Source: JAWKJY01 sp041393535
GTDB taxonomy: Bacteria; Actinomycetota; Thermoleophilia; Gaiellales; Gaiellaceae
DNA length: 64,000 nt
NCBI GenBank assembly: GCA_041393535.1
Contig: JAWKJY010000003.1
Coordinates: 496,001-560,000 of the forward strand
Direction of reading: 5' to 3'
Shown one piece after another: positions 54,519 to 63,772 of this stretch. The stretch's first letter is position 1. Every line of letters begins with the position of its first letter. The position numbers and the translations under genes were made by a program. The notes under the pieces were generated by a model that saw nothing but the letters and a program-made list of their open reading frames with translations, was not told the origin of the DNA and ran no database searches.

Positions 54519-54982
54519 TGCCCATCGAGCTCACCGTCAACGGCCGGCGTCACGAGCTGGACGTCCCGCCGTTCTACCCCCTGGCCGTCGTGCTCCGTGA
54601 GGAGCTCGGCCTGAACGGCACCAAGGTCGGCTGCTTCGAGGGCCGCTGCGGCGCCTGCACCGTCGTCGTCGACGGCCGGACCGTCGTCTCGTGCATCTAC
54701 CCGGTCGGCCTCGCCGACGGGGCCGAGGTCCGCACCGTCGAGGGCCTCGCCTCGCTCGAGGGGCCGCTCTCGCCGCTCCAGGACGCGATCCTCGACCACG
54801 GCGGCGTCCAGTGCGGCGCCTGCACGCCCGGCGTGCTGATGACCCTGACCGCGCTGCTCGAGGCGACGCCCTCGCCGAGCGAGCACGAGGTGCGCGAGGC
54901 GCTGGAGGGCAACCTCTGCCGCTGCACCGGCTACCAGGGCATCGTCGACGCGGTCATGGCCGTCACGGGAGGTGCCCGGTGA
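54518..54982 (+). CDS. Molybdenum hydroxylase 2Fe-2S subunit (CoxS type)
   Basis: ATG 54518 overlaps the FAD-subunit stop; 154 aa. N-terminal plant-ferredoxin cluster cysteines in GCFEGRCGACTVVVDG with the partner Cys in VVSCIYP, and a C-terminal helical domain with QCGACTPGVLMT and GNLCRCTGYQGI, giving all eight ligands for two 2Fe-2S clusters. It carries electrons from the Mo site to FAD. Fully conserved and coupled by GTGA to the large subunit. Confidence 0.93.
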   Translation: MPIELTVNGRRHELDVPPFYPLAVVLREELGLNGTKVGCFEGRCGACTVVVDGRTVVSCIYPVGLADGAEVRTVEGLASLEGPLSPLQDAILDHGGVQCGACTPGVLMTLTALLEATPSPSEHEVREALEGNLCRCTGYQGIVDAVMAVTGGAR

Positions 54983-57258
54983 GCGCGGTCGGCGAGAACG
55001 TCCGCCGCTCCGACGGCGAGGGCAAGGTCCGCGGCACGGCGGTCTACGGGATCGACCACGAGGAGCCGCACTACCTGCACGCGAAGGTGTTCCGGTCGTG
55101 GCTCCCGGCCGGGCGGATCGTCCGCCTCGACACGACGAAGGCGGAGCAGATCCCCGGCGTCTACGCGGTCGTCACCGCGAAGGACGCGCCGCACCTGCAC
55201 GGCTTCGCCTGCCACGACCAGCCGCTCTTCGCGACCGACGTGATCCGCTACGAGGGCGAGCCGATCGCGGCCGTCGCCGCCGAGACGTGGAACCAGGCCC
55301 GTGCGGCGCTGAAGGCGATCGAGATCGAGATCGAGCCGATCGAGCCGGTCTCGACGGTGGAGGACTCGCTCGCCGAGGGCGCGCGCCTCGTCCACGAGAA
55401 CTGGGAGGCGTACACCGAGGCGTTCCCGCTCGTGCGGAGCGGCAACGTCGCGGCCGAGGCGACGATGGAGCGCGGCGACGTCGAGGCGGCCTTCGCGAAG
55501 GCGGACCTCGTGGTCGAGGACGTCTTCCGCACGCCCCGCCAGCACCAGAGCTACATCGAGCCCCGCGTCGCGGTCGCGCGCTACGAGGAGGGCCGCTACG
55601 TCGTCCACACGTCGACGCAGTGGCCGTTCAACACGCGTGAGGGCACCGCCGCCTACCTCGGCGTGCGCCCGTCGGCCGTGCGGGTGATCGTCCCGACCGT
55701 CGGCGGCGGCTTCGGCGGCAAGCTCGTCGCCGGGCTCGAGCCGATCGCGTGCCTGCTCGCCCGCAAGTCGGGCCGGCCGGTCAAGCTCGTCAACACGCGC
55801 CGCGAGGAGTTCCTCGCGGGCAACCCGCGCGACAACTGCTCGATCCGCGTCCGCACGGCGCTGACGAAGGACGGCGAGATCCTCGCGCAGGAGTCCGACA
55901 CGCTGATCGACAACGGCGCCTACGGCGGCGAGATGCCGCTCGTCGCGGGCATTCCCGCCCTGCTCCTGCCGACGAACTACCGGATGGGCGCGATGCGGAT
56001 GCGCAGCCGGCTGCTCTACACGAACACGCCCCCGACCGGCGCCTTCCGCGGCGTCACGGGCACGTCGCTCAACTTCGCGCTCGAGCGCCACGTCGACAAC
56101 TGCGCGAACGCGCTCGGCATGGATCGGCGCGAGTTCCGCCTGCGGAACTGCTACCGGGACGGCGACCTGGGCCCGACCGGCCAGGTCCTCGAGGAGACGG
56201 GCTTCGTCCAGGCGCTCGAGGAGCTGGAGCGGGTCGCGCCCTGGGCCGAGGCCTCCGCGAAGCGGCCGTACCGCGGCGTCGGCATGGCGCTGCTGCTCTG
56301 GCCGACGAACCCGATGCCGGGCGGGATGACGCTGAAGCTGAACGAGGACGGCACCGTCGGCATCGTCAGCGCCGCGATCGAGATCGGCACGGGCGCGATG
56401 ACCCAGGGCGTGACGCAGATCGTCGCCGACGAGCTGGGCGTGCGGCCCGAGGACGTCGTCCTGCTGAAGCCCGACACCGACGTGGCGGCCTACGACGCGG
56501 GCGCCCAGGGCGGCCGGACGCTCTTCGGGGCCGGCAACGCGGCCCGGGTGGCGGCAGAGGACGTGCGCACGCAGGTGTTCGCGACCGCCGCCGGCCTGCT
56601 CGAGGCGGACGCCGGCGACCTCGAGCTGGTCGACGGCCACGTCCAGGTGAAGGGCGCGCCCGACCGGAGGGTGCCGCTCGCGACGGTTGCGGTCACGGCC
56701 CTGTGGACGGCCGGCCCGATCCAGGGCACCGGCAAGTTCATCGCGCCGCCGATCCCGTACGAGCAGGGCTGCATCGTCGGCTCGGTGTTCACGGCGATCA
56801 ACGCCGGCAGCTGGAACGCGCACCTGTGCGAGGTCGAGGTCGACCCGGACACGGGCAAGGTGACGATCCTCCGCTACGTCGTCGTCCAGGACGTCGGCAA
56901 GGCGATCAACCCGAAGGCGATCGAGAGCCAGATCCAGGGCGGCGTCGTCCAGGGCGTCGGCTACGCCCTGTTCGAGGAGCTGCGGCTGCAGGACGGCGTC
57001 TGCCAGGACACCGGCTTCACGAGCTACCGCCTGCCGACCGCGCTCGACGCGCCGGCGGTCGAGTCGATCGTGATCGAGGTGCCCTCGCCGGTCGGCCCGC
57101 TCGGCGCGAAGGGCGCCGCCGAGGCGCCGATCGTGCCGGTCGCGGCCGCGATCGCGAACGCCGTCTCGGACGCGATCGGCAAGCCGATGAACGAGATCCC
57201 GATGACGCCGTTCGCGGTGCTGGCGGCGATCCACGGCGACGGGAACGGCGCCGGCTGA
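54979..57258 (+). CDS. Molybdenum hydroxylase large (Mo-cofactor) subunit
   Basis: GTG 54979; 759 aa, intact. Motifs: VGENVRRSDGEGKVRG, VGGGFGGKL, PPTGAFRGVTG, AIEIGTGAMTQGVTQI, and the C-terminal GPLGAKGAAEAP with the catalytic Glu. GAFRG in place of the CO dehydrogenase AYRCSFR loop shows it is not a form-I CODH but a xanthine-, aldehyde- or N-heterocycle-type hydroxylase, which inserts water-derived oxygen at an electron-poor carbon. Followed without a gap by a HyuA/DUF917 pair, so it may hydroxylate a heterocycle that these then process. Confidence 0.92.
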   Translation: MSAVGENVRRSDGEGKVRGTAVYGIDHEEPHYLHAKVFRSWLPAGRIVRLDTTKAEQIPGVYAVVTAKDAPHLHGFACHDQPLFATDVIRYEGEPIAAVAAETWNQARAALKAIEIEIEPIEPVSTVEDSLAEGARLVHENWEAYTEAFPLVRSGNVAAEATMERGDVEAAFAKADLVVEDVFRTPRQHQSYIEPRVAVARYEEGRYVVHTSTQWPFNTREGTAAYLGVRPSAVRVIVPTVGGGFGGKLVAGLEPIACLLARKSGRPVKLVNTRREEFLAGNPRDNCSIRVRTALTKDGEILAQESDTLIDNGAYGGEMPLVAGIPALLLPTNYRMGAMRMRSRLLYTNTPPTGAFRGVTGTSLNFALERHVDNCANALGMDRREFRLRNCYRDGDLGPTGQVLEETGFVQALEELERVAPWAEASAKRPYRGVGMALLLWPTNPMPGGMTLKLNEDGTVGIVSAAIEIGTGAMTQGVTQIVADELGVRPEDVVLLKPDTDVAAYDAGAQGGRTLFGAGNAARVAAEDVRTQVFATAAGLLEADAGDLELVDGHVQVKGAPDRRVPLATVAVTALWTAGPIQGTGKFIAPPIPYEQGCIVGSVFTAINAGSWNAHLCEVEVDPDTGKVTILRYVVVQDVGKAINPKAIESQIQGGVVQGVGYALFEELRLQDGVCQDTGFTSYRLPTALDAPAVESIVIEVPSPVGPLGAKGAAEAPIVPVAAAIANAVSDAIGKPMNEIPMTPFAVLAAIHGDGNGAG

Positions 57259-58820
57259 TGCGCGTCGGGATCGACGTCGGCGGGACGAACACGGACGCCG
57301 TCCTGATGGACGGCCGCGACGTCCTCGCCGAGGTGAAGACGCCGACGACGCCCGACGTCACGAGCGGGATCACGAGCGCGCTGCGCGCCCTGCTCGACGG
57401 GCGGGACGAGGCGCGCTCGTCGATCCGGGCGGTGATGATCGGGACGACGCACTTCACGAACGCCGTGGTCGAGGCGAGGCGCCTCGTCCCGACGGCGGCC
57501 GTGCGGCTCGGCCTGCCGGCGACGCGGGCGCTCCCGCCGATGTGCGACTGGCCCGAGCGGCTGCGCTCGGCGATCGGGAACCACGCCTACCTCTGCCACG
57601 GCGGCCACGAGTTCGACGGGAAGGAGATCGCGCCGCTCGACCCGGACGAGCTCAGGCGTACGGCGGCGGACATCGCCGCCAAGGGCATCCGCTCGGTCTC
57701 GGTCTCGTCGGTCTTCTCGCCGGTGAACGCGGAGCTCGAGCAGCGCGCGGGGGAGATCCTCGCCGCCGAGCTGCCCGACCTGCCGATCAGCCTCTCGCAC
57801 GAGATCGGCCGGGTCGGCCTGCTCGAGCGGGAGAACGCCACGATCGTCAACGCGTGCCTGCGCGAGCTGGCCGAGGCGATCGTCGACGCCTTCCACGCGG
57901 CGCTCGCGGAGCTCGCGATCGACGCGCCCGTCTTCCTCTCCCAGAACGACGGAACGCTGATGGGCGTCGAGCAGGCGCGCCGCTACCCGGTCTGGACGTT
58001 CGCCTCGGGCCCGACGAACTCGATGCGCGGGGCCGCGTTCCTGTCCGGCCTCGGCGACTGCGCCGTCGTCGACATCGGCGGCACGACCTCGGACGTCGGC
58101 GTGCTCCAGCACGGCTTCCCGCGCGAGGCGGCGGTGTCGGTCGACGTCGGCGGCGTGCGCACGAACTTCCGCATGCCGGACGTGCTCTCGATCGGCCTCG
58201 GCGGCGGCTCGCGGGTGCGAGCGGAGGACGGCCTGACGATCGGCCCGGACTCGGTCGGCTACGAGCTGACGCAGAAGGCGCTCGTCTTCGGCGGCGACAC
58301 GCTGACGACGACCGACGTGGCGGTCGCGGCAGGCCTCGTCGAGATCGGCGACCCGTCGCGCGTGGCCCACCTGGACGCGTCGCTCGTCCGCGACGCGGTG
58401 GAGCTGATCGAGCGGACGGTCGCCGAGACGGTCGACCGGATGAAGACGGCCGGCGGCGCGATCCCGGTGGTCGTCGTCGGCGGCGGCTCCGTGCTGCTGC
58501 GCGACCGGCTCTCGGGCGCGTCCGAGCTGGTCAAGCCAGACCACTTCGCGGTCGCGAACGCGATCGGCGCGGCGATCGCCCAGGTGGGCGGCGAGGTCGA
58601 CCGCGTCGTCGCGATGGAGGGGCGCTCGCGCGACGACGTCCTCGACGAGGCGAAGGCGGAGGCGACCGAGCGCGCCGTCTCGGCCGGCGCGTCCCCCGGC
58701 ACCGTCCGCGTCGTCGACGTCGAGGAGGTGCCCCTCGCGTACGTCCCCGGAAACGCCGTGCGGATCCGCGTCAAGGCCGTCGGCGACCTGAGCCTGGAGG
58801 GTCTGCATGCGGCGGGTTGA
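57258..58820 (+). CDS. Short HyuA-type ASKHA protein (paired with DUF917)
   Basis: ATG 57258 overlaps the large-subunit stop; 520 aa, ~160 shorter than the other HyuA proteins because the oxoprolinase C-terminal domain is missing. IDVGGTNTDAVLMDG at the N-terminus, IGTTHFTNAVVE, SLSHEIGRVGLLERENATI, and a second loop VVDIGGTTSDVGVL. This short form usually stands beside DUF917 proteins instead of HyuB, as here (14-bp overlap). It probably couples ATP use to ring or imidate chemistry on the product of the Mo enzyme; this is inference from order. Confidence 0.85.
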   Translation: MRVGIDVGGTNTDAVLMDGRDVLAEVKTPTTPDVTSGITSALRALLDGRDEARSSIRAVMIGTTHFTNAVVEARRLVPTAAVRLGLPATRALPPMCDWPERLRSAIGNHAYLCHGGHEFDGKEIAPLDPDELRRTAADIAAKGIRSVSVSSVFSPVNAELEQRAGEILAAELPDLPISLSHEIGRVGLLERENATIVNACLRELAEAIVDAFHAALAELAIDAPVFLSQNDGTLMGVEQARRYPVWTFASGPTNSMRGAAFLSGLGDCAVVDIGGTTSDVGVLQHGFPREAAVSVDVGGVRTNFRMPDVLSIGLGGGSRVRAEDGLTIGPDSVGYELTQKALVFGGDTLTTTDVAVAAGLVEIGDPSRVAHLDASLVRDAVELIERTVAETVDRMKTAGGAIPVVVVGGGSVLLRDRLSGASELVKPDHFAVANAIGAAIAQVGGEVDRVVAMEGRSRDDVLDEAKAEATERAVSAGASPGTVRVVDVEEVPLAYVPGNAVRIRVKAVGDLSLEGLHAAG

Positions 58821-59889
58821 CGTCGACGACCTGGACGACCTCGCGATCGGGGCCGCGGTCCTCGGCACGGGCGGCGGCGGCGACCCGACGATCGGGAAGC
58901 TGATCGCGAAGGAGGCGATCCGCCAGCACGGCCCGGTGACCGTGCTCGACGCGTCCGAGGTCGACGACGACGCGCTCGTCGTGCCGTCCGCGATGATGGG
59001 CGCGCCGACGGTGATGCTCGAGAAGATCCCGAGCGGCGACGAGATCGTCACGGCGTTCGAGGCGCTGCAGAGCTACCTCGGCCGCGAGATCACGGCGACC
59101 ACCTCCGCCGAGGCGGGCGGGCTCAACTCGACGATGCCCTTCACCGTCGCGGCGCGCCTCGGCATCCCGCTCGTCGACGCCGACATGATGGGCCGCGCGT
59201 TCCCGGAGCTGCAGATGTGCACGCCCGGCCTGGCCGGCGTCAAGGCGACGCCAATGGCGATCGCCGACGAGAAGGGCAACGCGGCGATCATCGAGACGGT
59301 CTCGAACCTGTGGACCGAGCGGCTCGCGCGGGCGGCGACGATCGAGATGGGCTGCTCGGCCATGATCGCGCTCTACGCGATGAGCGGCCGTCAGGTGAAG
59401 GACACGATGATCCACGGCACGCTCGCGCTGTGCCAGGAGATCGGCCGGGCGATCCGCGAGGCCCGCGCCGCGCACGCCGACCCGATCGCGCCCACCCTGG
59501 CCGTGCTCGCCGGCCACCGGCTCTTCGACGGCAAGGTCGTCGACGTCGAGCGCCGGACGCAGACGGGCTTCGCCCGCGGCGAGGCCCGGATCGAGGGCGT
59601 CGGCGACGACGCGGGCGCGACGCTCGTGCTGCAGTTCCAGAACGAGCACCTCGTCGCCCTGCGCGACGGCCGGGCGGTCGCGATGGCGCCCGACCTGATC
59701 ATGGTCGTCGAGTCCGACACCGGCGCCCCGATCACGACGGAGGAGCTGCGCTACGGCTTCCGCGTCACCGTGCTCGGCGCACCGTGCGACCCCCGCTGGC
59801 GCTCGCCGGAGGGGCTCGCCCTGGTCGGGCCGCGCTACTTCGGCTACGACCTCGACTTCGTCCCCGTGGAGGAGCTGGCCGCCGGCTGA
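58807..59889 (+). CDS. DUF917 family protein (S-methyl thiohydantoin desulfurase-like)
   Basis: ATG 58807, 360 aa. AVLGTGGGGDPTIGKLIAKEA, VPSAMMGAPTVMLEKIPSGDE, SAEAGGLNSTMPFTVAARLGIPLVDADMMGRAFPELQM and a late CDPRWRSPEGLALVGPRYFGYD define DUF917, now linked to S-methyl thiohydantoin desulfurase. Such proteins act with a HyuA partner on hydantoin-like rings. The gene overlaps the short HyuA before it, so the two likely form a complex. The sulfur or nitrogen leaving group cannot be predicted here. Confidence 0.85.
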   Translation: MRRVDVDDLDDLAIGAAVLGTGGGGDPTIGKLIAKEAIRQHGPVTVLDASEVDDDALVVPSAMMGAPTVMLEKIPSGDEIVTAFEALQSYLGREITATTSAEAGGLNSTMPFTVAARLGIPLVDADMMGRAFPELQMCTPGLAGVKATPMAIADEKGNAAIIETVSNLWTERLARAATIEMGCSAMIALYAMSGRQVKDTMIHGTLALCQEIGRAIREARAAHADPIAPTLAVLAGHRLFDGKVVDVERRTQTGFARGEARIEGVGDDAGATLVLQFQNEHLVALRDGRAVAMAPDLIMVVESDTGAPITTEELRYGFRVTVLGAPCDPRWRSPEGLALVGPRYFGYDLDFVPVEELAAG

Positions 59890-59916
59890 GCCGGCCGCCG
59901 AGCGAAAGGAGCCCCG

Positions 59917-60234
59917 ATGGCAGAGCGCGCGTTCTTCCTCAACACGCTGCACCCGCACGTGAAGCCCGAGGACTACGAGAAGTGGGTGCGCGAGGTCGAC
60001 TACCCGTTCGCTCGCGCCCTGCCGACGATCGCGCGCTACGACGTGACGCGGATCGACGGCGGCGTCTTCGGCTACGACGGCGACATGCCGTGCCAGTTCC
60101 TCGAGGTCGTCGACGTGACCGACATGGAGGCCTACCAGGCCGGCGCCGCGAGCGGCCAGTTCGACGACTTCCTGAAGGAGTGGAGCCAGTACGTGGCGTC
60201 CTCGGTGATGATCCGCGGCGAGGTGGTCGAGTGA
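59917..60234 (+). CDS. Small HapK/REDY-like protein
   Basis: ATG 59917 with GAAAGGAG upstream; 105 aa. The pattern HPHVKPEDYEKWVREVDYPFARALPTI, then FQFLEV-like QFLEVVDVTDMEAYQ, resembles REDY-like HapK proteins, small ferredoxin-fold (alpha+beta) dimers. No catalytic residues are assignable. It sits between DUF917 and the LLM oxidoreductase, overlapping the latter by four bases, so it probably serves the same pathway. Confidence 0.65.
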   Translation: MAERAFFLNTLHPHVKPEDYEKWVREVDYPFARALPTIARYDVTRIDGGVFGYDGDMPCQFLEVVDVTDMEAYQAGAASGQFDDFLKEWSQYVASSVMIRGEVVE

Positions 60235-61223
60235 GCGACCGCAGCCCGGTGGGCCTCGTCCTGGGGAGCATGCTGCCGCCCGAGGCGATCGCGGAGACCG
60301 CGCGGCAGGCGGAGCAGCACGGCTTCGGCGAGCTCTGGCTGGCGGAGGACTACTTCTTCACCGGCGGCATCTCGGGCGCAACGGCGGCGCTGGCCGCGAC
60401 GAGCTCGATCCCGGTGGGGCTCGGGATCGTCTCGGCGATGGTCCGCCACCCGGCGCTGCTCGCGATGGAGCTCGCGACGATGTCGCGTGCGTACCCGGGC
60501 CGCGTCATGCCCGGCATCGGCCTCGGCGTGCCGCACTGGCTGCGCCAGATGGGCCTCTACCCGAAGTCGCAGATCGGCGCGCTGCGCGAGTGCGTCACGG
60601 GCGTGCGCCGGCTGCTCGCCGGCGAGGAGCTGACGGAGCAGGGCGACTACTTCACGTTCGACCAGGTGAGGCTGACGCATCCCGCCACCGAGGAGCTCGA
60701 CCTCTACATGGGCGTCCTGGGCCCGAAGCTGCTCCGCCTCTCCGGCGAGATCTCCGACGGCACGGTCGTCTCCGTCCTCGCCGGCGTCGCCTACCTGCGC
60801 TGGCTGCGGGAGCAGGTCACGGCCGGGCAGGAGGCCGCGGGCCGCGCCGGCCAGCCGCACCGGATCGCGACGTTCGCGCTCTACGCGGTCGACGACGACG
60901 GCGCGAAGGCGAAGCAGGCCGTGCGCGACGTGACCGCGTTCTACCTCGGCGCCGTCGGGCCCACGGCGCTCACGGAGGCCTACGGGGTGAACGACCAGCT
61001 GAAGGACATGCTCGAGCGGGGCGGCGCCGAGACGGTCGCGCGCGAAATGCCCGACCAGTGGGTCGAGGACCTCGCGATCGCGGGCGACCCCGACGAGTGC
61101 GCCGCGAAGATCCGGGCGTTCATGGACGCCGGCTCGGACTCGGTCGTCCTCTTCCCCGTGCCGTTCGAGCGCGCGGGCGAGCTGGTCGCCTCGACCGGCC
61201 GCGACGTGCTCCCCAAGCTGTAG
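60231..61223 (+). CDS. LLM-class (F420/flavin) oxidoreductase
   Basis: GTG 60231 overlaps the previous stop; 330 aa. Luciferase-like barrel: ARQAEQHGFGELWLAEDYFF, GIVSAMVRHPALLAMELATMSRAYPGR, GIGLGVPHWLRQMG and a C-terminal GDPDECAAKIRAFMDAGSDSVVLFP. These residues fit F420-dependent members. It closes the Mo-hydroxylase operon, and a hairpin follows directly. It may reduce or oxygenate the ring-derived product. The cofactor call is moderate: flavin-dependent relatives look similar. Confidence 0.85.
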   Translation: MSDRSPVGLVLGSMLPPEAIAETARQAEQHGFGELWLAEDYFFTGGISGATAALAATSSIPVGLGIVSAMVRHPALLAMELATMSRAYPGRVMPGIGLGVPHWLRQMGLYPKSQIGALRECVTGVRRLLAGEELTEQGDYFTFDQVRLTHPATEELDLYMGVLGPKLLRLSGEISDGTVVSVLAGVAYLRWLREQVTAGQEAAGRAGQPHRIATFALYAVDDDGAKAKQAVRDVTAFYLGAVGPTALTEAYGVNDQLKDMLERGGAETVAREMPDQWVEDLAIAGDPDECAAKIRAFMDAGSDSVVLFPVPFERAGELVASTGRDVLPKL

Positions 61224-61236
61224 CCCGACCGAGACG

Positions 61237-61262
61237 GGGACGGGCCGCGCGCGGCCCGTCCC
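61237..61262. terminator. Hairpin between convergent LLM and LuxR-regulator genes
   Basis: GGGACGGGCCGC and GCGGCCCGTCCC form a 12-bp perfect stem around GC. It lies exactly between the two stops and can serve both strands. Confidence 0.7.
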
Positions 61263-61921
61263 TACTCCGTCGCGCGGAGGAGGCCGCGGTCGACGGCGGC
61301 CTTCACCAGCTCGGCGCGCCTGCCGGCGCCGAGGTCGCGCATCATCCGGCTGAGGTAGTACTTGACCGTGTGGACGCTGAGGCAGAGCGTCTGTGCGATC
61401 TCGCGGTTGACCTTCCCCTCGGCGACCAGCCGGAGGATCTCCCGCTCGCGCTCGCCGAGGTCGACGCGGGGCCGCGCGTCCGCGCGCCCGCGCAGGACGT
61501 CGACGACGACCTCGCTCGCCAGCTCGGGGTCGCAGTAGCTGCCGCGCTCGCGCACGTGCCGGAGGATCGCCGGTAGGTCGCGGGTCGAGGTCCCCTTGAG
61601 CACGAAGCCGGCGGCGCCGGCGTCGACCGACTGGCGCAGCAGCTCGAGCTCGCCGAAGGCGGTGAAGACGACGACCTGCGTCTCCGGCGCCCGCTCCCTG
61701 ACCGCGCGGCAGAGCGCCATCCCGTCGTCCCTGCCGATCCGCAGGTCGAGCAGGAGGATGTCCGGCCCGCCGCGCTCGAGCCGGCGGAGCAGGTCGGCGG
61801 CGGAGCCGGACGCGCCCCAGAACTCGAAGCCGTCCGTCCGCTCGGCGAGCAGCCGGATGCCGTCCTGGACGACCTGGTGGTCGTCGACGATCCCGAGCGT
61901 GATCGACCCGGTCTCGCTCAC
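61262..61921 (-). CDS. LuxR/NarL-type response regulator
   Basis: GTG 61921, overlapping the kinase stop by four bases; 219 aa. Receiver domain with IVDDHQVVQDG, acceptor Asp in ILLLDLRIGRDDG, Thr in VVFTAF and Lys in FVLKGTS; C-terminal LuxR HTH (LGEREREILRLVAEGKVNREIAQTL, SVHTVKYYLSRM). It is phosphorylated by the GAF-domain kinase encoded upstream and binds DNA as a dimer. The fifth hyuA is divergent from this pair and is a candidate target. Confidence 0.92.
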   Translation of the reverse strand: MSETGSITLGIVDDHQVVQDGIRLLAERTDGFEFWGASGSAADLLRRLERGGPDILLLDLRIGRDDGMALCRAVRERAPETQVVVFTAFGELELLRQSVDAGAAGFVLKGTSTRDLPAILRHVRERGSYCDPELASEVVVDVLRGRADARPRVDLGEREREILRLVAEGKVNREIAQTLCLSVHTVKYYLSRMMRDLGAGRRAELVKAAVDRGLLRATE

Positions 61922-63561
61922 GCCGGCAGCGTCGCCTCCACGAGGACGCCGCCGCGCGGCCCGGTCGCGACGACCACGCCGCCGCCGACGTCCTCGGCGG
62001 CGCGCCGCATCCGCCGCACGCCGAGGTGCCCCGTCGCCTCGTCGGCGAGCGCGACCGCGGTCGCGTCGGGCAGGCCGCGCCCGTCGTCCTCGACCGTCAG
62101 CCGAACCGAGGCGCCGTCGAGCGCGAGGGTGACGCGCGCCTCGCTCGCCCCGGCGTGCAGGTCGACGTTGCGCAGCGCCTCGTGGGCGATCGCGAGCAGG
62201 GCGGAGGCGGTCGGGCCGGGGATCGCCTCTCCCGCGCGCGCGCCCAGGAGCTCGACGCGGCGCGGGACCGAGCGGCTGCTCGTCGGCGTCGCGAGCTGCT
62301 CGACGAGCTCCGCGAGGGACGTCCGGGCCGCGGGCCGCTCGCCCGGCGAGACGAGCCGCGACAGCTCCTGGCGGATCGCGTCGAGGCAGCCCTCGACCGC
62401 GAGCCCGATCCGCTCGAAGCGGTCGCGCACGGCGGGCTGCTCGTGGACGTGGAAGCCCGCGTCGGCCTCGAAGCTGATCTCGGTCAGGCCGCGGACGACC
62501 GAGTCGTGCAGGCGGAACGCGAGCTCCTCGCGCTCGCGCTGGCGCGTCGCCGCCCGGCGCTGGCGCTCGAGGTCGGCGCGGCGCAGCCCCGCGGCCGCGT
62601 GCCGGCCGAGCTCGTGCAGGACGGCCGCGTCCGCCTGCGTGAACGGGGTCAGCTCGCGGTTCGCGACGTAGACGAGCCCGGCCACGGCGTCGCCGACGAG
62701 CAGCGGGACGCACAGCGCCGAGACGAGCCCCTCCGCGAGCGTCGCCGCCAGCGGCGGGTCGTGCAGCCGCCGGTCCTCGGCGTAGTTGAAGCTGATGATC
62801 GGCTGCTGCTCGACGCTCGCGAGGCCGCCGAGCCCCTGCTCGGGCGCGATCCGGAGGTGCCGGAAGGCGGCGGTCCTGACGTTGTGCGACGAGGCCATCG
62901 CGAAGCTCCCGTCCGCCCCCGGGAGTGCGACGTAGGCCGCCTCGGTGCCGAGCAGGGCGCGCGCGGCACGCGCCACGGCGGCGAGGACGACGCCCGGGTC
63001 GGGCGCCTCGCCCTCGGCGGCCGCGATCCGCTCACCCGCCCGGGCGACCTCGCGCTGCAGCCGCGCGGCGCCGCGCAGCCCGGCGAGGACGTGGGCGTCG
63101 CGGACGCTGCCGACCTGCCCGCGGGCGCGGCCGAGGTCGAGCCGGGCCTCGCCGACGCGGCCGGGCAGCATGCCGGCGACGAGCCAGCCGCGCCCGCTCG
63201 TGTGCGACCACGGCACGACGAGGGCGGAGACGAGCTCGAGCGCGAACGGTCGCATCGTCGAGCGCAGGGCGAGCTCGCGCAGCGCCTGCGGCCGGGACGC
63301 GCCCTCGAGCGGCGCGAGCCAGAGCGGCTCGTTCGGGAGCGGCAGCGCGCTCGCCTCGGCCCCCGCGGCCGCGAGCACGCGGGCGTGCGGCTCCCCGGGT
63401 CGGGCCCGGTAGGCGGCGACGGCGACGTCCGCGCCGAGCGAGACGCGGATCTGCTCGACGAGCTGCGCGAGGGCCCGCTGCACCTCGTGCGAGCGCCCTC
63501 CGTCGAAGGACTCGAGCGCCCGCCGTTCCCAGCCGAGCGGAAGTGTGCGTGCGCTGCTCAT
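61918..63561 (-). CDS. GAF-domain sensor histidine kinase (NarL-type partner)
   Basis: ATG 63561; 547 aa, no membrane helix, so a soluble kinase. The N-terminal ~190 residues are of unknown fold; a GAF domain follows (AVARAARALLGTEAAYVALPG to VPLLVGDAVAGLVYVANRELTPFTQADAAVL). The HisKA_3 box LAFRLHDSVVRGLTEI carries the phospho-His, and the HATPase has AHEALRNVDLHAGASEA and VEDDGRGLP. The stop overlaps the regulator start. GAF domains bind small ligands, so it may sense a cytosolic pathway compound; that is inference. Confidence 0.88.
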   Translation of the reverse strand: MSSARTLPLGWERRALESFDGGRSHEVQRALAQLVEQIRVSLGADVAVAAYRARPGEPHARVLAAAGAEASALPLPNEPLWLAPLEGASRPQALRELALRSTMRPFALELVSALVVPWSHTSGRGWLVAGMLPGRVGEARLDLGRARGQVGSVRDAHVLAGLRGAARLQREVARAGERIAAAEGEAPDPGVVLAAVARAARALLGTEAAYVALPGADGSFAMASSHNVRTAAFRHLRIAPEQGLGGLASVEQQPIISFNYAEDRRLHDPPLAATLAEGLVSALCVPLLVGDAVAGLVYVANRELTPFTQADAAVLHELGRHAAAGLRRADLERQRRAATRQREREELAFRLHDSVVRGLTEISFEADAGFHVHEQPAVRDRFERIGLAVEGCLDAIRQELSRLVSPGERPAARTSLAELVEQLATPTSSRSVPRRVELLGARAGEAIPGPTASALLAIAHEALRNVDLHAGASEARVTLALDGASVRLTVEDDGRGLPDATAVALADEATGHLGVRRMRRAAEDVGGGVVVATGPRGGVLVEATLPA

Positions 63562-63772
63562 CGGGGTGCTGCGCGCGGCCCGGGCTCGCGGGACGCGTGG
63601 GGCGAATGATAGGCCCGGAACGGGGATCGCCCGTCGCCGTTCGGCTAAGCCGGTCACCCGGTGGCAGACCCGCCATAAGGCGCTTGTCGCCGGGCGCGAA
63701 TGGTGAGAAGCTAGCGCCACGGCGCGGCGCCCGCCGCGTCGCCGCACCGAACCCCGACCAGGAGGTGATCGG

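Noticed and set aside
54979..57258. Aerobic carbon monoxide dehydrogenase (CoxL form I)
   Set aside because: The AYRCSFR active-site loop is absent; GAFRG is present instead.
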